NCBI RefSeq assembly: GCF_001039355.2
Contig: NW_019775619.1
Location: 217,930 to 261,686 of the forward strand
DNA length: 43,757 nucleotides
Source of the DNA: Lingula anatina
Lineage: Eukaryota > Brachiopoda > Lingulata > Lingulida > Lingulidae
Direction of reading: 5' to 3'
A model generated the notes under the pieces. That model saw nothing but the letters and a program-made list of their open reading frames with translations. It had not been told where the DNA came from and did not search any database. Made by a program: the position numbers and the translations under genes. Shown in pieces: positions 12,585-22,099 of this stretch (position 1 is the first letter of the stretch; each line of letters starts with the position of its first letter).

Positions 12585-12591
12585 TAAAGCT
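12585..12591 (-). promoter_or_regulatory. Brd-box-like heptamer AGCTTTA in HES-B 3'UTR
   Basis: The minus-strand sequence two bases after the HES-B stop codon reads AGCTTTA. This is the Brd box of fly Notch-target 3'UTRs and is complementary to the start of miR-79/miR-4-type microRNAs. A single heptamer can occur by chance. Confidence 0.3.
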
Positions 12592-12593
12592 GT

Positions 12594-13198
12594 TCACCAT
12601 GGACGCCACACAAATCTATCTCGCTGTCTCTTCTCCGGCCCTGGGGTGTACAGTTCATTTTTGACACATTCGATAACCTGCGCACGCGCAAGAGGGTCAT
12701 ACACTTCCGGCGGAGTGACAACAGACACTGCTGCGGGCGTCGTGAAGAACCCTTTGCAAGTGTCCAACTTAAAATTAAACTGTCCGTTTGTGGCGTATGG
12801 CGACCCAACAATAGGACTGTTTGGACAAGAGGACGTGCTTCCACTGGGCGAACTAGGCGCGGAGGATACAGGAGACACTGGCTCAGATTTCATGATAAAC
12901 TCATTTCTTCTCACACAGTGTGGGGACACCACTCCTGCCACGAGGGCGACGGGGGGAGGGGCGGTGAGCCTCTGCTCTGTCTGTCCCGCTGTTGGCATCT
13001 GTTGAATACTACCAGACATGTTGGCTGGGATGTCTGAAGATGATCCCTGCATTCTGTTGGCCAGGAAGTTAAGCATGCGCACTCGCATCTCGGCGTCTAC
13101 ACCGTCTGTGTTGGCAAGATATCTGGACACCTCACTGATACACTCCTTGTAGCCGGCTTTGTATTTGTCCATGACGGAAGGATGGAAGGCACCGGCAG
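12594..13198 (-). CDS. HES-B exon 4 (Orange, Ser/Pro region, WRPW)
   Basis: Acceptor TTTTCTAG. The exon completes a split GCT codon, then reads AGAFHPSVMDKYKAGYKEC and continues to FVWRPW and TGA at 12594-12596. Confidence 0.96.
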
Positions 13199-14475
13199 CT
13201 AGAAAATAAAGAAAAGGGAAAATAAATAACATGTTATTTTTGTTTACTTAACATACCTTGTTGTTTACCGAATTAAGCACATTATTTATCATGAGACAAC
13301 GTTATGATTACAATTTTTTTTCTTAAGAAATATCCTAAATATATTATGAAGGTGAAAAAATGCATATTCCCAAAATGTGACAAGGTATAAGTAAAACGAG
13401 GTATTTGGATGTAAAACTTACCATAAACATGCCTTCTGTTAATGTCGTTGAGGTGTCTCACAGCGAGCTCCAAAATGTCGGCCTTCTCCAGTTTACAATG
13501 GTTGTATCTCTGCAAACATAAAAACGATAAACATGAGCATACACACATAAAAACCAGCACTTTATCACATGCAATGAAAATGTTGGTCGTGTTTGCTTTG
13601 ATCAAAGAACCATCAAGGACAGCATTGAAATCACGCTCGCTCATCGTGTTGTTAAAAAAGCAATTAATGTCAGGTTTATACAACTGGACATTCTTTCTCA
13701 TCTTAACTCTAAATTAAACTCTTAAACTGCAGGTCTAATTCCGTGTTTGTTAATGCTCTGGCACGACGTCTGCGACCTCTGACATCATTATCACAAAAGA
13801 AATGGAATGTCTGGCGGTTCTCCGGCGTGCCAGTTTAACTCGTTAATGTCGAATCGTGTCGTTAATGTCAACATAGTACACGGCGCATTGTCACACGCTT
13901 GCTGGGACGCGCGATAGCTCGGTGACATCATAGTGAGTCGTAAACAAGCACGTTAACACGACTGGTAACAGAACAACACAGTACTTCACAGTTAACCTAC
14001 CTCTCTGATAATGACGTCGTGGAGGAGAGTCTTAAGTTCTGTTAGGCTGGCGTTGATGCGGGCTCGGCGTTTGCGCTCCATCAGAGGCTTTGTAATCTGT
14101 AACACGAAGAGACGTTTAAGTTAGCATACCATCATGATGACTGCTCTAAAATACTCATATATAAATATGCTCTTTAAAAACAGATATTCCCTGGTAAAAA
14201 TTTGTTTTAAACATGCCAAAAACACATAAATATAAACATAAATTCGAGCTCTGTAAATGCTGAATCTGCCATTGCATGAGACGAAGCCATTGACTTGGAA
14301 CTACCGTTACATTCAGTTATTTCTTATCTCACGTTCATTGCTATCACGTATAGCGTGATTCAAAGTATCAATACTCCTATAAACCACCTAATTTTTTAAC
14401 CACAAAGACAAATCCTACCTTTCTATGGTTTCTCTGCATGTCGGTGTCGCTGGTCTTTTCTATGAGCACGCTCAT
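12594..14475 (-). CDS. HES-B: complete HES/Hairy-E(spl)-like bHLH-Orange-WRPW repressor
   Basis: Probable nuclear DNA-binding repressor of 281 residues: join of 12594-13198, 13422-13509, 14001-14096 and 14419-14475 on the minus strand. Residues 1-19 (exon 1) end HRK. The bHLH runs from about residue 20 to 78, with the family proline (TKPLMERKRRARIN) and helix 2 [15 protein letters not shown]. The Orange domain is at about 92-130 (KYKAGYKEC to NFLANRM). Residues 183-190 read MKSEPVSP, a fit to the phosphorylation-dependent sumoylation pattern, followed by a Ser/Pro-rich stretch. Residues 278-281 are WRPW, immediately before TGA. The start has A at -3 and is the first in-frame ATG downstream of a TATA box. 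All junctions are GT-AG with phases 0, 0, 1, matching HES-A. Length and layout are typical of the family; the orthologue group is undetermined. Confidence 0.96.
13199..13421 (-). other. HES-B intron 3
   Basis: A 223-nt phase-1 intron, donor GTAAGT and acceptor TTCTAG. Same position and phase as the HES-A intron at 3623-4122. Confidence 0.93.
13422..13509 (-). CDS. HES-B exon 3 (loop and helix 2)
   Basis: The exon is 88 nt: [20 protein letters not shown] then NDINRRHVY plus one base. Acceptor TTTGCAG, donor GTAAGT. Confidence 0.95.
13510..14000 (-). other. HES-B intron 2
   Basis: A 491-nt phase-0 intron with donor GTAGGT and acceptor TTTGCAG. No other feature is recognised. Confidence 0.92.
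14001..14096 (-). CDS. HES-B exon 2 (basic region and helix 1)
   Basis: The exon is 96 nt, phase 0 at both ends: ITKPLMERKRRARINASL then TELKTLLHDVIIRE. Acceptor GTTACAG, donor GTAGGT. Confidence 0.96.
14097..14418 (-). other. HES-B intron 1
   Basis: A 322-nt phase-0 intron, donor GTAGGA and acceptor GTTACAG. Confidence 0.9.
14419..14475 (-). CDS. HES-B exon 1 (N-terminus)
   Basis: Nineteen codons, MSVLIEKTSDTDMQRNHRK, then GTAGGA. Ending in Arg-Lys just before the basic region matches vertebrate HES1. The frame is open further upstream, but those codons reach across the TATA box, and no in-frame ATG lies between the expected transcription start and 14475. Confidence 0.88.
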
Positions 14476-14581
14476 GTTGAAATAAATCCTTGAATTGAGT
14501 AAGATTCCGTTAGAGAGCGAAGATATGTGTTGTCTGTTTGAATGTACAGGTATTCTGTCATCTGTAGGAATTAAGTTTCCC

Positions 14582-14587
14582 TTTATA
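14582..14587 (-). promoter_or_regulatory. HES-B TATA box (TATAAA)
   Basis: TATAAA on the minus strand, 107 nt upstream of the start codon. It predicts transcription from about 14555 with a 5' leader of about 80 nt and no upstream ATG. Confidence 0.75.
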
Positions 14588-14606
14588 TCAGCCACATACA
14601 TCGGAA

Positions 14607-14615
14607 CGTGGGAAA
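14607..14615 (+). promoter_or_regulatory. CSL/Su(H) site, promoter-proximal (CGTGGGAAA)
   Basis: Exact YGTGRGAAM, 19 bp upstream of the HES-B TATA box and reversed relative to transcription. The HES-C promoter has the same arrangement. Confidence 0.75.
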
Positions 14616-14648
14616 GTTGTGACAAAGTCAACATACCTGGACTTTCAA

Positions 14649-14702
14649 CCAATCAAAACGCGCGTCTGATTCACCTGGGGTAGTAAACCCTGCGCTGATT
14701 GG
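14649..14702. promoter_or_regulatory. CCAAT boxes of HES-B promoter
   Basis: CCAAT at 14649-14653 (+) and its inverse ATTGG at 14698-14702, 60-120 bp upstream of the TATA box. A CACCTG E-box is at 14672-14677. Confidence 0.5.
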
Positions 14703-14801
14703 TTCGAGTATTGCCATAAGGCATATACTCTTAATTTGATAACAATCGTCGCAAATTGCCGGTCGTATTCAAGGTCGCCCTCGGACAGATGGTAATCTGC
14801 C

Positions 14802-14810
14802 GGCACGCGC
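14802..14810 (+). promoter_or_regulatory. HES/Hairy-type repressor site (GGCACGCGC)
   Basis: Contains CACGCG, the Hairy/HES class-C core, in a GGCACGCG context, about 215 bp upstream of the TATA box. The identical 9-mer recurs at 17577-17585. This suggests autorepression or cross-repression, which is an inference. Confidence 0.45.
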
Positions 14811-14976
14811 TCGGCTTATTGTGCAGGCATGGGAAAACTCCGCCCCCTTGCCTTCGGTCTTTGTCACCTGCTTTTCGCCTGTGTCCCGGATCGCGCGTCT
14901 CTGCTATTGAAATGCCTCCACTGGCGGCGTAATAGTGACACGGTAGAGGTCCTCGGTGTTAATACAGGTATGAGAG

Positions 14977-14985
14977 CGTGGGAAC
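14977..14985 (+). promoter_or_regulatory. CSL/Su(H) site (CGTGGGAAC)
   Basis: Exact YGTGRGAAM, about 0.5 kb upstream of the HES-B start. Confidence 0.65.
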
Positions 14986-15105
14986 CCTTGGCTCTCACCG
15001 AGACACACAATACAATACTGGATACTGACGCTTGTACGCTTTGTGTGCGCTAAACGCAGATGCCGTTAGAATAAAGAAGGCAAATTAAATTTGTGTACCC
15101 GTTCG

Positions 15106-15114
15106 CGTGGGAAA
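15106..15114 (+). promoter_or_regulatory. CSL/Su(H) site (CGTGGGAAA)
   Basis: Exact YGTGRGAAM, identical 9-mer and orientation to the site at 14607. Confidence 0.65.
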
Positions 15115-16016
15115 GTGAATACTCAGAAAGGAAAATTGGCCTGGGCTGTTATTACATTCATCTTAAGAACATTAAATAGTGATATTATGCACATCCCCAG
15201 TAACGGAATTAACGGATTTTGATACACGCTCCAAACGATTTTAACGGGTCATTTCGTTATTTACCGATATCTCTTTCGGATTAGGGTGTGTCAGTGAAAG
15301 AGACATGAGGCTTCTATTGATGTTGAGAAAGTTGAAGACAGACGGTTGAAAGATAAGCTTTTAGGACATAAATGGGACATATAGCACACAATAATGGGGG
15401 TATTTACTCTAGCACTTGTTGTCTAAACGGAGGGGGGCGGTGATCTCCCTCACTGGTCCTTGTCCTTTTACTTTTCTTCTCCACATGTTTAAAAACCATA
15501 TTGCACCTTGAAAAATATACTACTTTGGGATGTTTAAAATGCAGTTTATTATGCACTCTCATTGTTTTTATATGCGACCCTCCCACAATTTGATAATTAT
15601 GGTTTACTTCAGTATTGAATACACAAACTACTCAATACAGCAAATAAACGTACCCAGTATAACAACTATTTTCATTTCATTTTGTTCGCAGGTGTGCGCG
15701 ATTACCTAACATAGAAAAATGATAAATAAAAACATCGACGCTGTTTATTTAGAGTGGACGACGCAGGCGCTGCGTGTTCGGACATTGCGGATTTTGAGCG
15801 TTTTGACTGCTCACGTGCATTTCTTTACACAGCGAATATTATGAAAAGTTGCTAAATCAACATTGCGAAAAGGGCGCCAAAATGAGCAAACAAATTGTAG
15901 GACTGCTTTTAAAATCAACAAAACTTAAATTATGAGATATAAAGAATAATAAAATGAATTATTTGTGTATTATAGGATTGCGACATGAATTATTAACAAT
16001 GAGAATTAACGGGCGA

Positions 16017-16025
16017 TGTGAGAAA
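16017..16025 (+). promoter_or_regulatory. CSL/Su(H) site (TGTGAGAAA)
   Basis: Exact YGTGRGAAM, 1.5 kb upstream of HES-B. Confidence 0.55.
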
Positions 16026-16698
16026 ATGTCATCAGCTCTTGGTTTCCGTTCCATTTAATTGGAGACGAGAATGCTCAAATAAGAGTTTGTAATTACCTAC
16101 AATTAAGACATAACTAAGAAGAACGGAACGCCGTCTTAATACGACACCAGCACGCAAGTCGTGCATTCTAGACTGTTTGAAAACGTACCACGTATATAAC
16201 ATATGCTTCACGTTCTGAAGGATGCGAAAAACTCGTAACGAAAAGCAAATAAAATAGACAATTTTGGTGTCCTAATATTGGGCATGATTTCCTGAAATTT
16301 AGTTTTATTTTTTCCAAATTGTTTTGATGAATCTGAAACGCAACAAAAGACATTTCTGATAAGAATAGAGGTGTGAAGAAAAAGGGACAATAAAAGAAAA
16401 AAAAACTTTGAGACCAGTTAGCGAAAATGCAATAAAACGCGCATCCTTCAGGGTTCCTTCCACTCTTGTTCAAAATAAACAAACAAATAAATAAGAAGAG
16501 GAGAAAAAGAGAATACTCCCAATGTAATGCAAGTGCCACCGAAATAGAGTGCCACACCTGAATGCAAAGTTTTTCACACAAATCACACCCAGACGATCTG
16601 TTTACTAGTTACCGAAAGCTTGTCTGGCTGTCACCAGCAATTTTCGTCATCTCCCAATCTTCTCCGGTGCCGGTGTCACCAAACTTACCCATGACAGG

Positions 16699-16707
16699 TT
16701 TCTCACA
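16699..16707 (-). promoter_or_regulatory. CSL/Su(H) site (TGTGAGAAA)
   Basis: Exact match on the minus strand, followed at once by CACGTG (16706-16711), so a CSL site abuts a possible HES/E-box site. Confidence 0.55.
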
Positions 16708-16831
16708 CGTGAAAATACCAAAGTGCTATCACTGCGCTGATATGAACTGATTGTATGGTTATTTGCTGCAATCTCCTATCGATAAGGACACTTACAACTG
16801 ACAAACGGGAGAGTGCAGCTACTTAGCCCTC

Positions 16832-16840
16832 TGTGAGAAA
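16832..16840 (+). promoter_or_regulatory. CSL/Su(H) site (TGTGAGAAA)
   Basis: Exact YGTGRGAAM, 125 bp from the previous site. Confidence 0.55.
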
Positions 16841-17512
16841 ACACTGATATGAGGGGTTGACGGTTCTGTGTCTTATCCATGTGGTTAATCTCTCTCACGA
16901 TTAACTCACGACGTCATGGCCGACGAACCGGGAAACAGACCGGAGGCGCGTGACAAAATCTGACCAAACAATCTGCCGCGTTTACACGACATTAGAACCG
17001 CTCTCCGGTTAGTGTGATTCACCTTTTACTGAAAATTAAGCTGGGTTGATCTTGTGTTATAGTTTGGGAAGAGCACTGAGAAACTTTTTAATAAGGCGAG
17101 GTTTCTTCTGAACATGGAGACTGTATCAAGTTGCAGACGGCGTATTATGAGTATAGGCCTACTATCTGTTTTAATTTGGGTCAATTCTCTCGATTTCGTA
17201 CCCCATTTAGTTTGAGAGAAAACACCATGTTTATGAAACGAATACCCAGTCTTTTTCGTATCCATTTTCCTTTTTAATATTGTATGGAATAAATATATTT
17301 TCTGCTTATGTCTATTGTTAAAAACTAAAAAATAAACTGATCAACTCTAACATTATCATTACAATCTTCCTGAACCAAAATATCTGAGTCAGTCTTACTC
17401 CGTGTAATTCCGCTGTAGGTCTTACGTGTACGTATGTTCGTGTTATCTCAGCTCTCAAACAGCCACAGATAAGAAAACGAGGAGAGAACGGGTGGTTGAC
17501 AATCTAACGGTG

Positions 17513-17521
17513 TGTGAGAAC
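17513..17521 (+). promoter_or_regulatory. CSL/Su(H) site (TGTGAGAAC)
   Basis: Exact YGTGRGAAM, about 55 bp from the HES-type site at 17577. Confidence 0.55.
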
Positions 17522-17576
17522 AGGACGATAAAATCTCCGGATGGACGGTTAATGATAGTGCCCCCCTCCCCCACGA

Positions 17577-17585
17577 GGCACGCGC
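17577..17585 (+). promoter_or_regulatory. HES/Hairy-type site (GGCACGCGC), second copy
   Basis: Same 9-mer as 14802-14810, within the CSL cluster. Confidence 0.4.
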
Positions 17586-18410
17586 TGACGAACCGTGTGA
17601 AGGGAGACATTGGTGAAAATACGAGGTAGAATAACAGAGAAGATTGCTATCGTTTCTTTTGATGATGTCCCGACACTGACGCGAACCTCTGCATGTAAAT
17701 ATTTAATTTTAGAAATAAACAATTATAATAAAAGTGATTTACATATAATAAATAAAGTAGAATTAATTGCACGAGGGTCAAAATAAAGACAATACAGACC
17801 TACAACAGGGTAGCATTTTTCTCATAAATCATTAATTAATTATCATTTGTGGCTCGCCACCAAAATCTATTTGTTTCTCAGTTACTTCTTTTTTAACCTT
17901 ACCTGACAATTTCATCAAAACCCGTTCAAACTTTAGTCTGCTGTGGCTGACAGAAAGGTAGATAGGCAGGTCAACAGAGAGAAATGAAAACACAATTTCC
18001 TTGGCTAGATAATAATACGCCAAAAGCTTATATCATTATGAGACGAGCACAATGACAACAAAAATTTCTAAAATTCGGCAAGTTTGTTTACATGTATCGT
18101 GTGTTGTATCAGCAAGTCATTCATTTCTATGATTAATTTGTCAGTAGCTGACTATTTCAAACACTCAACGAAGACGAAAGTTTAGATGATGAGAAAGATA
18201 TCCTAAACACAAACAAAATATTATGTATATGTAGAGATGATAGATGACAATAAAGGCAGCGTATCATGACTACGCCGGTACATTGAGGAATCTGGGAGCT
18301 AAATTCGCACGCTTTCATTTTTTCTGTAAATGTATTCTTTTGTCTCTAAATCCAGGGTGTCTGTAATTCCGGGCTATTGCCTGTCATTTACGACCTTTTA
18401 CGACACCGTA

Positions 18411-18419
18411 TGTGAGAAA
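18411..18419 (+). promoter_or_regulatory. CSL/Su(H) site (TGTGAGAAA), left of inverted pair
   Basis: Exact YGTGRGAAM. It forms a head-to-head pair with 18454-18462, separated by 34 bp. Confidence 0.55.
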
Positions 18420-18453
18420 CTCGCCTATCGTCTGCCTCGAGAGGCTCTCACGC

Positions 18454-18462
18454 TTTCTCACG
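18454..18462 (-). promoter_or_regulatory. CSL/Su(H) site (CGTGAGAAA), right of inverted pair
   Basis: Exact match on the minus strand. Orientation is as in a paired SPS element, but the 34-bp gap is wider than the usual 15-17 bp. Confidence 0.55.
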
Positions 18463-19290
18463 AATCTATCTCGCGGGCGCGAGAACTATTTGCATACTGG
18501 CCCTGATAGAAGTTCCTGGAGGGAGAAGAAAATATGGTAGCTAACTACAGGTATTTAAGAACAAAGTGAAATGCTGACTTCCACAATTGCCGCAGGCGTT
18601 CATAGATCTACGACTTAACCACTCATTTCCATAAAGTATTTGATGTGAACGCGAAGTTTCTCTCTCTTTTTCTCTCTCTCACCCCTTCTCCCCCCGCCCC
18701 CTTCTACCCTATCCTCTACCAGGGCGACAGATTGATTTTCCACAAGATATTCAAAGATATGTCTTTAGATAGTCATTTGATTCTCTGGCCTTTTGAAAAT
18801 TTTCCTATAATATCTGCCACCCTGGTAGAGGGCACAAGTACTTCACCCCCCTTTCCCTCTCTCTCTCTCTCGTCAGTTGTCCGTTACCAAGGCAGCAAGC
18901 CTTTTTTACACACATTCCCAAATAACAGCAGTTCACATGCGTCTCATTTTAAATCTTCACTCAACCTTTGTATCGGAATCACGAGTTTACATTGTCCCCA
19001 TCAGCTTTCAGAAGGAAGGACAAATATGATATGACTCATTTCACGTGATTGACACTCATACACATACAATGATATGATCATAATTTGGCGGGAAAAGGTA
19101 CGTGAGGCATAATAGAACGTCCTTGCGGTCAGGCAATTAGAAAAGATTCACTCTGTCCTTACGCAGAACAAAATGACGCACGGTCCTCTTTTCTACCCTC
19201 TACGAGGGTCATGCATTGATTTTTTTCTAGATGTTTACTAGCTAGGTGAAATTGACGGTAATTCTCTGCACTGTGATTGCGCCACAGGGA

Positions 19291-19374
19291 TATATAATAT
19301 AATATAATATAATATAATATAATATAATATAATATAATATAATATAATATAATATAATATAATATAATATAATA
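19291..19374. repeat. (ATAAT)n pentanucleotide microsatellite
   Basis: About sixteen near-perfect five-base units. Confidence 0.95.
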
Positions 19375-22050
19375 TGCAGCCTTGGTAGATAGTACCTCTT
19401 TTCAATCAAATATATAGTTGTGATTAAATCCTAAAAGTATAATGTTAAAACAACTTTTCCTCCTTGACGTCTTTGTTATTAGATTTCTTAGTGCTACTGT
19501 GGGAAAAATCAACACGTTTTCTTTTTAGAAGAAAAAAACTATCAGATAGTAGTACCAAATCAATGGCATAGAATGAACACATTGTGTGTAACGATATCAA
19601 AAGATATGTTGTAATCTTGTGTATTTTTATCGTGTCATATGATGATGATGATTTATTAACAACATTTACTGTAAACAGGACCATCGTGCAGCAAGGTCAA
19701 CGGCATAAGAGGCTTGTTACAGTGAACATTTATGCCGATGTTGTGATTGATATGTTGAAAATATCATTAATTGAATTAAAACAGATTTTAATGAAAAACA
19801 CGTGGGTTATATCACAAAAAAGAAAGTTAGAAAATCAGAATACCAAGTCCCATGAAACCCGCCTGCCATACAAATTAGCTAGGATGTGGGGTGCAGTGCA
19901 CTTAGGTCGACAATAAACTGCAGTGCATGTGGACAATTTTACTATTATATGAAGGTCCCAGAGATAGTCGAATACTTAGTTGCACCTCGATTTACTCATA
20001 ATATTGCACTTTGGCTTTCAGAAGGGCTTAATACTGAAACTGGGGGGGGGGAGGGGGGGGCGTCAGGCGCTTGTTACTCCCATCTGCCTCGTCATCCAAC
20101 ATTTCTCTGTTCAAAAGCAGCTAATTTCGTGATATTAGTGTAAACCTTTATACTCATAATCATTAGAAATACAACCAATTGTGATATTAGGCGATCAAAT
20201 TAAGCATACTTTAAAATGCTATTAAGGACCCCCCCCCCCCAAGCAGGATTGAGAGAAGAGAAGGTCAAGTTCACAAGGTTACAAGAGGTGCACGCTGACA
20301 TGTTTCACACTGCGTCCTTTAAAATGAGACGTTCTCGTGACGGGCGATTTCTTTTCCTTTTCAACATAAAAAAAAACATCACTACATACGTTATAGATGC
20401 GCGTGTTTGACAGCGGTAATTCTTTCTCAAGAAATAAAATTGACAGGGGGCAGCCATAAGTCAGTATCAATTTAGTATAATTTTGATATCATTTATGGAT
20501 CATTCAAAGTGATTATAGTATCACTAGTATCGCTTATGCTTCAATATAATGTACTTCGGGTGTTAAATTTCTTGTAAAAAATGTCACCCTTTACCTTTAT
20601 TTCTCAGCGTGTGGTTCTCTGTCCAGAAAACATGGTGTTAGAGTGGTATTGTTGACAATGAACCACAACTGTTTATAAAAGAAAAAAAGACGGACAGAGA
20701 CGGAGAAAGAAAAAGCAAAGGATCACAGGCAAACTAATGACGATGATCAATTTTCTATACGTCTCAGTTGCAAAGCTTGCATAGCGCGACCGCCGACCAA
20801 CGAATTATAAGGATATCAGAAAGAAGAAGAAATATAAAGGAAAATTATGGGAACAGTTTTAAGTTTGTATTCCTTTGAGTGCAAAAATTCATCTGTCCGT
20901 TTAATAACACAATTCTCTTGTGTTCTTTGGAAAGGGGTGTCTTTTTTGTGTTTTTATGCTGTGTTTTTCGACCGATTCTATCACATGTTAAATATTTTTG
21001 TTATGTTATATACTTAGTTAAATTTTCCTCCGTCCTCTTCATCAGCCTGCTATGTTTCTGTAGTAAGTTGTTTTAAAAGCGTATAAGCTTAATTACAGGA
21101 TGAGATTGCAAGATTAACATTTTTTAACAATGAAAGTATTTCAATGTTTGTTATATTTTCTACTCGGGTAGCGATATATCTTATCCAAAAATCATGTTTT
21201 ATTAAAAAAAACTCTTTTGATATGTGTTTGATTTACCCTAGAAAATATCAACGATATTCGTGCAACTCTGTGCTAAAACTCGGCTGAAGATCATATTTCT
21301 CGGTATTGGCTATTACAGCTGTTATTACCTTCCATTTCTATCGCTGTTTTGTGTTATAGGTCGTCACCATATCTTCACAGGTACGCTATTTATTAAACCC
21401 GTTACGTCGACAAACCGTGAGTAATGTCCGCAGTTTGAAGAGACGTGCAGGATAAACATTCTAAACTGCCATCATTATGCTGCTCATTTTTCATGTCCAT
21501 CTTTCTTTTTTTCTCTGTAAAATTTTATCACGGCGTCGTGTTTCGCTGTACTCAGTTTTTATTTGGACCATTTTTCACTTTAACTGCTGCTCGGTTGGAG
21601 ACCGCTTTGAAGTGGTCGGAGGCTCGCGGTGTGTTCGCCCGTGCCGTCGCGACCGTCCAGCGTTCCTCGAACAATTAAAGGTGTCACTTTCAGCGTCTCT
21701 TTTCAATGCGGCAACACACTTTTTCAATTTCTCCATTGATACCATTTATTAACTTTTAAATGCCGGCTTTATTGGCGATAAATTAGAGGCGAAATGACTA
21801 GGCGGGACGGGGAAGTCCATGTTTTCTCATACAAGTTGTCATTTAGGAGACGGTCAGTTTGACAACCACCGGGCAAGGAATGGACACTGTCAATGGGGCA
21901 GAGTAATTTGAGCGTTCGACATAACGCTGTCTTCTAAGACTTCTGAATCGTTTCACAGAACTGCAGCGGTGTTTCTCTTCAACTTTTTCCGGATCGGAAG
22001 CAAGCAGTTGCAGTTGCAGAAATAAAGAGTTAATTGGATGCGATATGACC

Positions 22051-22051
<1 letters not shown>

Positions 22052-22096
<45 letters not shown>
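22052..22096. repeat. (TA)n microsatellite
   Basis: About 22 TA units. Confidence 0.95.

Positions 22097-22099
<3 letters not shown>

Noticed and set aside
14476-14652. N-terminal extension of HES-B to an upstream ATG at 14652
   Set aside because: The open frame runs through the TATA box and CSL site, and an 18-20 residue N-terminus ending in RK fits the family.
18645-19034. 129-codon open frame, the longest outside the HES genes apart from a few readthrough or repeat frames
   Set aside because: Starts in a CT-rich tract, no recognisable domain, no splice partners and no codon signal that I can see.
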